From Algoriphagus marinus (GTDB taxonomy: Bacteria; Bacteroidota; Bacteroidia; Cytophagales; Cyclobacteriaceae): DNA of 64,000 nucleotides. The stretch is from positions 48,048 to 112,047 of the forward strand of contig NZ_MSPQ01000015.1 of NCBI RefSeq assembly GCF_001936475.1, read 5' to 3'. Both the position numbers and the translations under genes were made by a program. A model generated the notes under the pieces. That model searched no databases and was not told where the DNA came from. It worked only from the letters and a program-made list of their open reading frames with translations. Within the stretch, counting starts at the first letter, position 1. Every line of letters starts with the position of its first letter. Shown piece after piece: positions 17,205 to 25,286 of the stretch.

Positions 17205-18086
17205 ATGAAAAACAAAGTTGTCATATTTGGAGAAATGCTCTGGGATTGTCTTCCATCAGGTGCTGTCCCAGGAGGTGCGCCAATGAATGTTGCTTTAAAT
17301 CTCCATCAAATGGGCTTGGACTCCAGGCTTATTTCAGCTGTAGGAAATGATGCTGACGGAGCTAAGCTAACTGACTTTTTGAAGACTTTTGATCTGCCTT
17401 TGAATCTTATTCAAGTAAGTCAAAGCCATGAAACATCCAAAGTTTTGGTAGATGATTCGGATAAAGAAAACATCAAATACACCATTGTTTCGCCTGTTGC
17501 TTGGGACTTTATCCATTGGAATGTCGAAATGGATGAAGCCGTGAAAAATGCTGATGCTTTTGTATTTGGCACCCTCGGAGTACGGAATACTGAGAGTCTT
17601 AGTACATTGATCAAATTATTACATCATCAAGTAGTCCGAGTCTTTGATGCAAATCTTCGCCCTCCCTTTTATGATTTTGAGGTAATTGAAACTCTTTTAG
17701 GCTTTGCCGATATTCTAAAGATCAATGAAGATGAATTAGAAATATTTGCAGATTATTTCAATTTAGACTCAGATATCAAAACGGTTTGCGAATACCTTGA
17801 CAACCATTTTCCTATGGATTTGATCTGTATTACTCAAGGTTCAAAAGGTGCTATGGTCTATGAAAAGGGTAAAATAACCTCCCACTCTGGCTACAAAGTA
17901 AAAGTTCAAGATAGCATTGGAGCCGGAGATGCTTTTTTAAGTGGATTCGTTAAAAGTTACTTAGAGGGAAAATCGATAGAGGAAACTTTGGATTTCGCCT
18001 GTAGAATTGGAGCTTTTGTTGCTACACAAAAAGGTGGAACCCCAAAATATGATGTGGATAATATTCAGTTGAGCAACGAATTATAA
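17205..18086 (+). CDS. PfkB-family carbohydrate kinase (fructokinase-like)
   Basis: A 293-aa cytoplasmic kinase. It shows the N-terminal FGEMLWDCLPSGAVPGGAP, the glycine-rich region APMNVALNLHQMG, and the C-terminal signature DSIGAGDAFLSGF with the catalytic Asp of GAGD. The LWDCLP start is characteristic of fructokinase-type PfkB proteins. It phosphorylates a free sugar with ATP. It starts 3 bases after the transporter stop, so the pair forms a compact operon. The exact sugar is inferred, not shown. Confidence 0.9.
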   Translation: MKNKVVIFGEMLWDCLPSGAVPGGAPMNVALNLHQMGLDSRLISAVGNDADGAKLTDFLKTFDLPLNLIQVSQSHETSKVLVDDSDKENIKYTIVSPVAWDFIHWNVEMDEAVKNADAFVFGTLGVRNTESLSTLIKLLHHQVVRVFDANLRPPFYDFEVIETLLGFADILKINEDELEIFADYFNLDSDIKTVCEYLDNHFPMDLICITQGSKGAMVYEKGKITSHSGYKVKVQDSIGAGDAFLSGFVKSYLEGKSIEETLDFACRIGAFVATQKGGTPKYDVDNIQLSNEL

Positions 18087-18130
18087 GCTTCTTAAGCTGG
18101 TCAAGATTAAAAATCAAAGCGAGATTTTAA

Positions 18131-18523
18131 TTAAAACCCCACTCTAATTCGATCAGCAATTTCTGCCAGTTCTTCTTTGCTTAATTTCAATTTAGGACGA
18201 GTGAAATTAATGTCATCCATCGTACGGAGTGGCACCAAATGAACGTGAACATGCGGAACCTCAAGCCCAATCACAGCCACACCAATACGTGTACATTTGA
18301 TTGTCTTTTCCATCGCTTTCGCTACTTTTTGAGCAAATAGATGTAATCCTGAAAGCGCTTCTGGCGAAAGGTTAAAAATATAATCTACTTCGACTTTTGG
18401 GACGACCAAGACGTGACCTTTTACTAAAGGCATGATGTCAAGAAATGCGATGTAATTCTCATCCTCAGCAAGAATCTCTGCAGGTATTTCCCTGTTGATG
18501 ATTTTAGTGAAAATAGTAGCCAT
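18131..18523 (-). CDS. HIT family nucleotide hydrolase
   Basis: A 130-aa histidine-triad protein ending near the active-site motif HVHVHLVPL. The N-terminal pattern IINREIPAEILAEDENYIAFLDI and the VKGHVLVVPK segment are typical. Family members cleave the phosphoramidate or phosphoester bond of nucleotides such as AMP-lysine or AMP-NH2; the cellular role in bacteria is housekeeping and not settled. It lies downstream of greA on the same strand, separated by a terminator, so it may be transcribed by read-through or from its own promoter. Confidence 0.93.
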   Translation of the reverse strand: MATIFTKIINREIPAEILAEDENYIAFLDIMPLVKGHVLVVPKVEVDYIFNLSPEALSGLHLFAQKVAKAMEKTIKCTRIGVAVIGLEVPHVHVHLVPLRTMDDINFTRPKLKLSKEELAEIADRIRVGF

Positions 18524-18533
18524 AGAATTAAAT

Positions 18534-18557
18534 AAAAAAATCCCGGTAAACCGGGAT
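18534..18557 (-). terminator. Intrinsic terminator after greA
   Basis: On the minus strand ATCCCGG-TTTA-CCGGGAT is followed by seven T residues. It lies 5 bases past the greA stop, between greA and the HIT gene. Confidence 0.88.
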
Positions 18558-18562
18558 ATGGG

Positions 18563-19036
18563 TTAATAAGATATATGTAGAATTTCGAATTGAAGTAATC
18601 CGGCAGGAGCATTGATTTCTGCAATTTCCCCGATTTTCTTTCCAACAAGCCCCTTTCCAAACGGAGAACCTAGAGAGATTTTTCCAGCTTTCAGATCTGC
18701 TTCTTCTTCAGAAACCAAAGTATACGAAACTGTCATTCCGTTTTTCACATTTTTGATTTTAACGGTACTCAAGATTCCCACTTTAGAGGTATCGATAAGC
18801 GACTGGTCAAAAATACGAGCATTCCCAACCACTGCCTCTAACTTGGCAATCTTCAGTTCTAAATGGCCTTGAGCATCTTTAGCTGCATCGTATTCTGCAT
18901 TTTCACTAAGATCACCTTTGTCTCTTGCTTCTGCGATTTGCTTTGCAATATCCTGTCTTCCTCTGCCTTTCAGATCTTGAAGTTCATCCTTCAACTTGCG
19001 GAGTCCTTCCTCAGTGTAATATTGTACTTGTCCCAT
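18563..19036 (-). CDS. greA: Transcription elongation factor GreA
   Basis: A 157-aa protein of normal length. The N-terminal coiled coil carries the acidic tip DKGDLSENAEYDAAK, the residues that reach the RNA polymerase active site and stimulate cleavage of backtracked RNA. The C-terminal FKBP-like domain has GSPFGKGLVGKKIGE. The frame is open to 19102, but the conserved N-terminus (MGQVQYYTEEGLRKLKDEL) begins at 19036. It is followed closely by an intrinsic terminator and then the HIT gene. Confidence 0.96.
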   Translation of the reverse strand: MGQVQYYTEEGLRKLKDELQDLKGRGRQDIAKQIAEARDKGDLSENAEYDAAKDAQGHLELKIAKLEAVVGNARIFDQSLIDTSKVGILSTVKIKNVKNGMTVSYTLVSEEEADLKAGKISLGSPFGKGLVGKKIGEIAEINAPAGLLQFEILHISY

Positions 19037-19296
19037 TGTAATTAATTCATTTAGATAGCCACTAAAAACAAAGTAACGGTCGCATGACGGGACCGTTACC
19101 ATTTATCTGACCTTATTTGATAGGCAAAAATAGAAAATCTCTAATCAGAAAACAAAAGCTACAAGCTTTTTAAAGATTTCTGAAAATACTTACCAGTTCC
19201 CAATTATTGGTATTAAAAAGATGGAAGAAAGAAAGGAATACGCAGTTTGCCTTATAGAATGGGCTTTCTCTACGAGATATTTTTGAGAAAAAAAAC

Positions 19297-19857
19297 ATGA
19301 AAAAACTAATTTATTATTTCCTCCCTTTACTTTCACTGACTTTTGCTTGTGATAAATCAGAAAATGGAGATCTCACCTCTCCGACAGTATCAGGCACTTT
19401 AAATGGAGCGCCAGTGGATTTTACAGTTATCCTTTCAGATGTAACTTCTTCAAATGGTTCAGAAACAGCTTATATCGTGATGCGTCGTGATTTTGAAGGT
19501 TTCAATAAACCTTCTACTAATGGCAAACAGCTTTTGATCCGAATAGAACCGTACACAGGGAAAGGAACCTATCAAGTAAACTCCAATTCCTTTTGGGTTT
19601 TCGAGGAAGAAATCAATATCTCAGGAGGGAATTTCAGTTCGACACTCCATCGATTTTCAAGTGATGAAACTTCAGGATCCATGAAAGTTGAAATCACTGA
19701 AGATGCAATCAAGCAGGGAAAGCGAACACTGGTTGGAAGCTTTGAAGGAATCAATGGAATGACAGAAAAAGTAACCGCCACAGGTAGTCAATCTGCTAAC
19801 TTAAAATCCATGGAATTTAAAAATATTACATTCGTAGCACCAGAGGGAGCGCTTTAA
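19297..19857 (+). CDS. Lipoprotein of unknown function (186 aa)
   Basis: It has a lipoprotein signal peptide (lipobox LTFAC, Cys18) followed by an Asp/Ser/Asn-rich tether. The beta-rich domain has segments such as GTLNGAPVDFTV, GKGTYQVNSNSFWVF and a C-terminal EFKNITFVAPEG. The pattern resembles small Bacteroidota outer-membrane lipoproteins with a single beta-sandwich. No enzymatic motif is visible. A TATTTTTG element lies at 19278-19285, so close to the ATG that any transcript from it would be nearly leaderless. A strong terminator overlaps its stop codon, so it is monocistronic. Confidence 0.7.
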   Translation: MKKLIYYFLPLLSLTFACDKSENGDLTSPTVSGTLNGAPVDFTVILSDVTSSNGSETAYIVMRRDFEGFNKPSTNGKQLLIRIEPYTGKGTYQVNSNSFWVFEEEINISGGNFSSTLHRFSSDETSGSMKVEITEDAIKQGKRTLVGSFEGINGMTEKVTATGSQSANLKSMEFKNITFVAPEGAL

Positions 19858-19870
19858 GCTCCCTTTTTTT
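19845..19870 (+). terminator. Intrinsic terminator of the 186-aa lipoprotein gene
   Basis: GGGAGC and GCTCCC arms with a loop that contains the TAA stop codon (19855-19857), followed by seven T residues. Confidence 0.88.
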
Positions 19871-19939
19871 AACTATAGAATGTCAGGGTTTTAACTATTT
19901 TAGTTTCCCTTCGGACAAAATTACATCCAATCACTTTTT

Positions 19940-20866
19940 CTAAAACTCCTTTTTAATCTGCTTTACTAAAACTTTATTGATCTTTTCATAGGACTCAAAG
20001 GTCCAACCTGCTACATGAGGACTGAAGAGTACATTTTTTCTAGCAGCCAAAATTTCAAATTCTTCTTTTTGCTCTTCCGAAAAACTCTTGAATTTCTCAT
20101 TCTCCAAAACATCCAATACAGCCCCTTTTAACAAACCTCGATCTAAAGCTTCATTCAATGTTTTAAAAGAAATCACCTCTCCTCTAGCAGTATTGATTAG
20201 CCAAAAAGGTTTAGCAAAACTTTCAATTTCTTTTATTGTAAGAAATCCTCTCGTATCTGAAGTCAGAGGTACATGAATACTTAATACATCACATTTTTCT
20301 TTAAGTATTTCCCAGGAAACTTCTTTGACAAGTTTTCCGCCAAAATTCTTTTTGTATTTATCATATGCTAGCACATCTGTCCGGAAGCCCTTAAGTCTCT
20401 TGGCGAAAGATTTACCCATATTTCCAAATCCCAGAACTCCCACTGTTTTACCGGCCAATTCATGTCCCCTATTTCCCTCTCGGTCCCAAATCCCCCTTCT
20501 AACTTCCGAATCTGCCTTTTCCAAATGATTGAAAAGTGAAAGAAGCATTCCCAAAGCATGTTCTGCAACTGCATCTCTATTTCCTTTTGCAGCATGAAAA
20601 AGCTTTATACTCCTTGACTTCATATAATCCAAGTCAATCTGATCAAGTCCTGCACCTGCTCTTCCGATAAATTTCAAATTTGGAGCATATTGGAGTAAGT
20701 CCCGATCCATTGGAGTCTTAGACCGAATAATCAACCCCTCAAAAGGCTCAATACTTTGAATGATCTCTTCTCTTTTGATATCAGGTGAATAAGTAACCTG
20801 ATGTCCAATGGATTCCAGCATTGGAATAATGCTTTCGTGCATTTGGTCTATAATTAGAATCTTCAT
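19940..20866 (-). CDS. D-isomer-specific 2-hydroxyacid dehydrogenase (phosphoglycerate dehydrogenase-like)
   Basis: A 308-aa NAD-dependent oxidoreductase. The Rossmann motif is GVLGFGNMGKSFAKRL. The catalytic Arg lies in NTARGEVIS, the Glu in the ENEKF segment, and the His in FSPHVAGWTFES, completing the Arg-Glu-His set. The start MKILIIDQMHESIIPML and the GRAGAGLDQIDLDYM motif are like SerA-type enzymes, but the C-terminal ACT regulatory domain is absent. The substrate (3-phosphoglycerate, hydroxypyruvate or other 2-hydroxyacid) is open. Third gene of the rsmA-mgtE operon, 7 bases after mgtE. Confidence 0.9.
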   Translation of the reverse strand: MKILIIDQMHESIIPMLESIGHQVTYSPDIKREEIIQSIEPFEGLIIRSKTPMDRDLLQYAPNLKFIGRAGAGLDQIDLDYMKSRSIKLFHAAKGNRDAVAEHALGMLLSLFNHLEKADSEVRRGIWDREGNRGHELAGKTVGVLGFGNMGKSFAKRLKGFRTDVLAYDKYKKNFGGKLVKEVSWEILKEKCDVLSIHVPLTSDTRGFLTIKEIESFAKPFWLINTARGEVISFKTLNEALDRGLLKGAVLDVLENEKFKSFSEEQKEEFEILAARKNVLFSPHVAGWTFESYEKINKVLVKQIKKEF

Positions 20867-20873
20867 AGGGATA

Positions 20874-22241
20874 TCAAATATTTAGCAAGGACATTGCTAC
20901 CAAGAAATAAACAGCAAGACCCAATAAATCATTAGCAGTAGTAATGAATGGTCCAGAAGCCAATGCTGGGTTTATCCCGATTTTATCAAGTACGATTGGT
21001 GTGATCGTTCCCATAAAAGAGGCAAGCAATACAACTGAAAACAATGCTATTGAAACTACTAATGCAAAGGCAACTTCACTTCGATAGAACAAAACCACAA
21101 CTCCAAAAACAAAAGTAGCCAGGATTAGACCATTTAAGATTGCCACCAAAAAAACCTTCACAAAACGTTTCGAAAGCGAGTCATCAAAAATAGATTTGCT
21201 CGCTAATGACTGAACCACTAAGGACGATGATTGAATTCCTACATTTCCTCCTGTAGCTGTAATTAATGGTATAAAAAACGCCAGTGCAGTCACTTTACTT
21301 AGTCCTTCCTCAAAAAAACCGATAAATCCAGCACCAAGGAGACCTCCAACAATACCGATCAAAAGCCAAGGAAGCCGAGCCTTTGAAAGTTTTATAACAG
21401 AATCATATTCATCAACAGTATCAGAAATACCAGTCATCGCCTGAATATCCTCCTCAGCTTCTTCCATGATGACATCCAAGATATCATCAACCGTAATACG
21501 CCCCACAAGCTTATTTTTTGAATTGACTACGGGAACAGATTCTAAATCATACTTCCGCATGATTTCTGCCACTTCCTCCTGATCCATGTAGGTGGGGACA
21601 GAGATCACCTCATCCTCATAAATATCTTCAATCTTGGTATCCTCAGAGGCAAGAACGATCCTTTTCAAGGAAACTCTTCCCATTAATTGCTGCCGATTAT
21701 TTACCACATAAATGGAGAAAATTTTGTCGACATTTTCAGCCTGTCTTCTGATCTCATTGATGGTCTGTACTACATTCCAGTTTTTATTGGCTCGGATATA
21801 TTCCTTGGCCATAATTCCACCGGCAGTGTCTTCATCGTATCGAAGAAGTTCAAGAATCTGATCAGATTTGACTTTGTCCTGAAAGTGACTGATGATTTCT
21901 TCCCGCTCACGCTCTGCAAAAAGATTGAGTATATCGGCACCATCATCAGAATCCATCAATTCGATAAAGCCTGAAATCTCTGATGCTTCCATATCCCTAA
22001 GTAGTTTACTTAGGGTATCATCTTCCAGCTCTATCAAAATATCCGCAGCATTTTGGAGATCAATCGCTCGAATGACATAGATAGATTCATCGAAGGATAA
22101 TTCCTCTAATAAAGCAGCAATATCAGCTACATTGACCCCGTCAAAAGACTCTCGAATGAAGTCTATATCCTGAGCCTCAATAGCCATTTGAAGGCTTTCA
22201 AGGTATTCTTTGGACAGTTCAAATTGCTTAATTATTTCCAC
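20874..22241 (-). CDS. mgtE: Magnesium transporter MgtE
   Basis: A 455-aa inner-membrane Mg2+ channel of usual length. The acidic N domain (to about residue 130) has the superhelical repeats DAADILIELEDDTLSKLL and DGADILNLFAERERE. A CBS pair follows (about 135-255, GRITVDDILDVIMEEAEED). Five transmembrane helices (about 285-455) include the pore motif PLITATGGNVGIQSSSLVVQ. Mg2+ bound between the N and CBS domains closes the channel in characterised homologues. It overlaps the 3' end of rsmA by 14 bases. No Mg-sensing leader RNA is visible, which fits its position inside an operon. Confidence 0.96.
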   Translation of the reverse strand: MEIIKQFELSKEYLESLQMAIEAQDIDFIRESFDGVNVADIAALLEELSFDESIYVIRAIDLQNAADILIELEDDTLSKLLRDMEASEISGFIELMDSDDGADILNLFAEREREEIISHFQDKVKSDQILELLRYDEDTAGGIMAKEYIRANKNWNVVQTINEIRRQAENVDKIFSIYVVNNRQQLMGRVSLKRIVLASEDTKIEDIYEDEVISVPTYMDQEEVAEIMRKYDLESVPVVNSKNKLVGRITVDDILDVIMEEAEEDIQAMTGISDTVDEYDSVIKLSKARLPWLLIGIVGGLLGAGFIGFFEEGLSKVTALAFFIPLITATGGNVGIQSSSLVVQSLASKSIFDDSLSKRFVKVFLVAILNGLILATFVFGVVVLFYRSEVAFALVVSIALFSVVLLASFMGTITPIVLDKIGINPALASGPFITTANDLLGLAVYFLVAMSLLNI

Positions 22242-23016
22242 GAGAAGCTTCTATCGTTTGTGTTAAAAATATAAAATCGGCGACATCAAGCTGTTCTGCT
22301 CTTTTGTCAAGAATTGGGTTTGAATTGAATTCAGTCGGCAAATTAAATGGCTTCAGACAATTTCGTAGGGTTTTTCTTCGATTTCCAAAGCCAGCTTTCA
22401 CAACTTGTTTGAAGAGTTTTTCATTACAATCAAGTTTAGCAACTTCGTTTCTTTTTAATCGAATCACTCCTGAATTTACTCTTGGAGGTGGATCAAAAAC
22501 TTCGGGAGGAACTGTAAATAAATATTCAATATCATAATATGCTTGCAGCAGAACTGATAAAATTCCATAGTCTTTATTGCCTTTTGGGGAAGCAATCCGC
22601 TCTGCCACTTCTTTCTGAAGCATACACACTACCTCAGTCACTTGGTCTTTGACTTCTAGAACTTTAAAGAAAATCTGAGATGAAATATTATAGGGAAAAT
22701 TACCAGCTATGGCATATTTACCCTTGAAGATTTCCGGAAGATTCAATTTAAGAAAATCACCTTCCATGATTTTACCCTCCAACTGCGGATACTTCTTATT
22801 TAGATACGCAATCGACTCGCGGTCTATTTCGATCAAATGCAAATCTAGAGAAAGAAGCAATAAATAATCCGTCAACACTCCCATTCCGGGTCCAATCTCC
22901 AAGACTTTATCAGATCCATGATGGCCTGTCACCGATTGAGCGATTCGCTCTGCAATACTTAAATCAGTCAAAAAATGCTGACCCAAGTGTTTCTTAGCTT
23001 TAACCTTTTCCATCAT
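22228..23016 (-). CDS. rsmA: 16S rRNA dimethyladenosine transferase (KsgA/RsmA)
   Basis: A 262-aa SAM-dependent methyltransferase that dimethylates two adjacent adenosines near the 3' end of 16S rRNA. Motifs: KKHLGQHFLTD at the N-terminus, the SAM-binding VLEIGPGMGVLTDYLL, and GNFPYNISSQI, the catalytic N-L/F-P-Y motif. The C-terminal helical domain has PPRVNSGVIRL and FGNRRKTLRNCL. Start is MMEK, so 23016 or 23013. First gene of the operon with mgtE and a hydroxyacid dehydrogenase; divergent from pdxA, a neighbour of rsmA in many bacteria. Confidence 0.96.
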   Translation of the reverse strand: MMEKVKAKKHLGQHFLTDLSIAERIAQSVTGHHGSDKVLEIGPGMGVLTDYLLLLSLDLHLIEIDRESIAYLNKKYPQLEGKIMEGDFLKLNLPEIFKGKYAIAGNFPYNISSQIFFKVLEVKDQVTEVVCMLQKEVAERIASPKGNKDYGILSVLLQAYYDIEYLFTVPPEVFDPPPRVNSGVIRLKRNEVAKLDCNEKLFKQVVKAGFGNRRKTLRNCLKPFNLPTEFNSNPILDKRAEQLDVADFIFLTQTIEASRGNN

Positions 23017-23132
23017 TCCGCTCCGATAAATTTTTATAAATTGCGTCCTAAAATTAAGGGAATATTCTTAAAGGTCTAGAGAAGATCTTTAGTCCCGACC
23101 AAACCATTCTGGCAGTTTTTAGCCCAAACTAT

Positions 23133-24155
23133 ATGAATCAAAGAAAGATAAAACCCATCATTGGAATCAGTATTGGCGATTTAAACGGTATCAGCGTAGA
23201 AGTCGTCATGAAAAGCCTATCAGATAACCGTACTTATAAATCTGTTACCCCGCTGATCTATGCTCATGGTAAAGCCCTTTCTTTTTATAAAAAACAACTG
23301 GATCTCGAAAATTTCAATTTTGCTCAAATAAGAAGCCTAGATGAAATTCAACATAAGCGGATCAATGTCATTAATGTGACAGAAGAATGTCCGGAAATAG
23401 TTCCTGGCGCAGAAACACAGGAAGCCGGAAAATTTGCTTTTGAGGCATTGAAATTGGCTGTAAGCGACTTAAAGGATGGAAAAATACAGGCTTTGGTCAC
23501 AGCTCCTGTAAATAAGAATACGATCAACTCGGAAGAATTACCTTTCGTCGGCCATACCGAATACATCACAAATGAAGTAGGATCGACTGATAGTCTAATG
23601 CTAATGGTGAGCGAACAATTGAGAGTCGGTTTAGTGACGGGACATATACCCCTTAGCAAAGTCTCGGAAACAATCACCAAGGAACGGATAATTAAGAAGG
23701 CAAATCTCCTTCTCAATTCATTGAAAAATGATTTTGGAATCGATAAACCAAAAATCGCTGTATTAGGTCTCAATCCTCATGCGGGAGAAGATGGGCTATT
23801 GGGAAAAGAGGAAGAAGAAATCATCAAACCTGCAATAAAGGAACTGAAAGATCAAAATAAAATGGTTTTTGGACCATATCCGGCTGATGGATTCTTTGGA
23901 ATGGCGCACCAAACCAAGTTTGATGGCATTTTGGCAATGTATCACGACCAAGGTTTAATTCCATTCAAATCAATCTCATTCAGTACTGGAGTTAATTTTA
24001 CAGCTGGGCTTCCAGTGATTCGTACCTCACCTGATCACGGGACTGCTTATAATATCGCAGGTAAAAATCTTGCAGAAGAAGGATCTATGCGAGCAGCAAT
24101 TTTCTTAGCTATAGACATCATTAATCAGCATCAACCTCAAGAGGATGAGGATTAA
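23133..24155 (+). CDS. pdxA: 4-hydroxythreonine-4-phosphate dehydrogenase
   Basis: A 340-aa NAD-dependent enzyme of the deoxyxylulose-5-phosphate-dependent pyridoxal phosphate pathway. Metal-binding histidines sit in FVGHTEYIT, LNPHAGEDGLLG and MYHDQGLIPFK, the three expected places. The N-terminus IGISIGDLNGI is the usual start motif, and TSPDHGTAYNIAGK closes the active site. Length is normal. It heads the conserved block that continues with DUF177 and rpmF, though a promoter and about 110 bases lie between them. Confidence 0.96.
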   Translation: MNQRKIKPIIGISIGDLNGISVEVVMKSLSDNRTYKSVTPLIYAHGKALSFYKKQLDLENFNFAQIRSLDEIQHKRINVINVTEECPEIVPGAETQEAGKFAFEALKLAVSDLKDGKIQALVTAPVNKNTINSEELPFVGHTEYITNEVGSTDSLMLMVSEQLRVGLVTGHIPLSKVSETITKERIIKKANLLLNSLKNDFGIDKPKIAVLGLNPHAGEDGLLGKEEEEIIKPAIKELKDQNKMVFGPYPADGFFGMAHQTKFDGILAMYHDQGLIPFKSISFSTGVNFTAGLPVIRTSPDHGTAYNIAGKNLAEEGSMRAAIFLAIDIINQHQPQEDED

Positions 24156-24233
24156 ATCAAGAGAATTATTCAAATACTTATTCGTAACCAAATAATATTT
24201 TAAATTCTCTTTTATCCTTTTATAAAAATTCCC

Positions 24234-24241
24234 TAAATTTG
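24234..24241 (+). promoter_or_regulatory. Putative -7 element upstream of the DUF177-rpmF pair
   Basis: TAAATTTG matches the Bacteroidota consensus TAnnTTTG exactly and lies 25 bases before the GTG start. No clear TTTG -33 element is seen at the expected distance. Confidence 0.45.
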
Positions 24242-24256
24242 CGCTCTTAAATCGAG

Positions 24257-24262
24257 AGGAGG
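24257..24262 (+). promoter_or_regulatory. Perfect Shine-Dalgarno sequence before a GTG start
   Basis: AGGAGG lies 4 bases before GTG at 24267. Strong Shine-Dalgarno sequences are rare in this phylum and in the rest of the window, and this one helps to fix the non-ATG start. Confidence 0.6.
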
Positions 24263-24266
24263 TATC

Positions 24267-24845
24267 GTGAAATTTTTAAGAACATTTGATATTGAGGTCA
24301 TTAAGTTCCTAGAAGGCAAGCACGAAATTGACTTCGAAATTGGGAAAGAATTCTTCCAACATTTCGAAGACAATGAATTGCTCGATGAAGGACACTTGAC
24401 TGTAAGAGTCTTGATGGACAAAGGTGCAAACTTGATTGAAATGGATTTCTTGATCTCAGGAGAAGTGAAACTTATCTGCGATCGAAGTCTTGAGGAGTTT
24501 TTCGAACCTCTTGATTTAAAAGAGAAAATTATTTTCAAATATGGAGATGAGGAGCAAGAGATCAATGAAGATGTCTACATGATCACTAGAGACACTCCAA
24601 AAATCAATGTAGCACAGTTTATTTACGAATTTGTATTACTTGGTCTTCCAGCTAAAAAGATACATCCTGACTATAGAACAGAGATGGACGAGGATGATTA
24701 TGAGGGAGAAGGAATGTATGCCTATATTGATGGGGATACTTTTGACGACGAGGAGACAGACGAGGAAATAAACTCAGAAAAACAAATAGAAGAAAGTACC
24801 GATCCCAGATGGGAATTATTAAAAAAGTTAAAAAACAAGGAATAA
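24267..24845 (+). CDS. DUF177 (YceD-like) protein, large-ribosomal-subunit associated
   Basis: A 192-aa cytoplasmic protein starting with GTG. The DUF177 core (about 20-130) shows LTVRVLMDKGANLIEMDF, a GEVKLICDRSLEEF segment and the usual PKINVAQFIYEFVLLGLP near the end. A very acidic tail follows (about 140-175, many Asp and Glu). The family is encoded next to rpmF in most bacteria and has been linked to 23S rRNA synthesis in bacteria and to plastid 50S assembly in plants. Here it is 17 bases upstream of rpmF, the conserved arrangement. GTG is supported by the strong ribosome binding site. Confidence 0.9.
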   Translation: MKFLRTFDIEVIKFLEGKHEIDFEIGKEFFQHFEDNELLDEGHLTVRVLMDKGANLIEMDFLISGEVKLICDRSLEEFFEPLDLKEKIIFKYGDEEQEINEDVYMITRDTPKINVAQFIYEFVLLGLPAKKIHPDYRTEMDEDDYEGEGMYAYIDGDTFDDEETDEEINSEKQIEESTDPRWELLKKLKNKE

Positions 24846-24862
24846 CATAAACCACGCATAAA

Positions 24863-25054
24863 ATGGCACATCCTAAACGAAAAATTTCGAAAACCAGAAG
24901 AGATAAAAGAAGAACTCATTACAAGTTAGAAGCTCCTGGCTTGGCTAAATGTCAAACCACTGGTGAGATGCACTTACCACACAGAGCATTCTGGTTGGAT
25001 GGGAAGTTGTACTACAAAGGACAAGTAATCATCGAAAAAGAAATTTTGGCTTAA
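24863..25054 (+). CDS. rpmF: Ribosomal protein L32
   Basis: A 63-aa very basic protein with the L32 start MAHPKRKISKTRRDKRR and the downstream motif CQTTGEMHLPHRAF. Only one cysteine is present, so this is the zinc-free form. It is in the usual DUF177-rpmF order and is followed by a strong terminator. Confidence 0.98.
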   Translation: MAHPKRKISKTRRDKRRTHYKLEAPGLAKCQTTGEMHLPHRAFWLDGKLYYKGQVIIEKEILA

Positions 25055-25076
25055 TCCAAATCCAAAATCAACTAAA

Positions 25077-25107
25077 ATCCATTCGGCTTCACCGAATGGA
25101 TTTTTTT
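25077..25107 (+). terminator. Intrinsic terminator after rpmF
   Basis: Perfect 10-bp arms ATCCATTCGG / CCGAATGGAT, a 5-base loop and a run of seven T residues. Confidence 0.93.
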
Positions 25108-25170
25108 GTTAATTAAAATCACATTCTCCCACGTCTGAAGGTTTTTACCACTCTTATGTTTAGGAATTAT

Positions 25171-25202
25171 TTTGGTTGAGACTGACAATTATAATATTTT
25201 TG
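25171..25202 (+). promoter_or_regulatory. Putative promoter of the fabH-efp-accBC run
   Basis: TTTG at 25171-25174 and TATTTTTG at 25195-25202, spaced by 20 bases, fit the Bacteroidota -33/-7 pattern. The transcript would carry a leader of about 80 bases before fabH. Confidence 0.6.
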
Positions 25203-25286
25203 CCTTCCTTACAGGATAAAACTCATTCCTAAAACCCAGTTACTGCTGAATCCTGATAGGATTCAAATTAGCTTAAACCCTCCAAA

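Noticed and set aside
20874..23016. Possible Mg2+ riboswitch controlling mgtE
   Set aside because: mgtE overlaps the end of rsmA, so there is no leader that could hold one.
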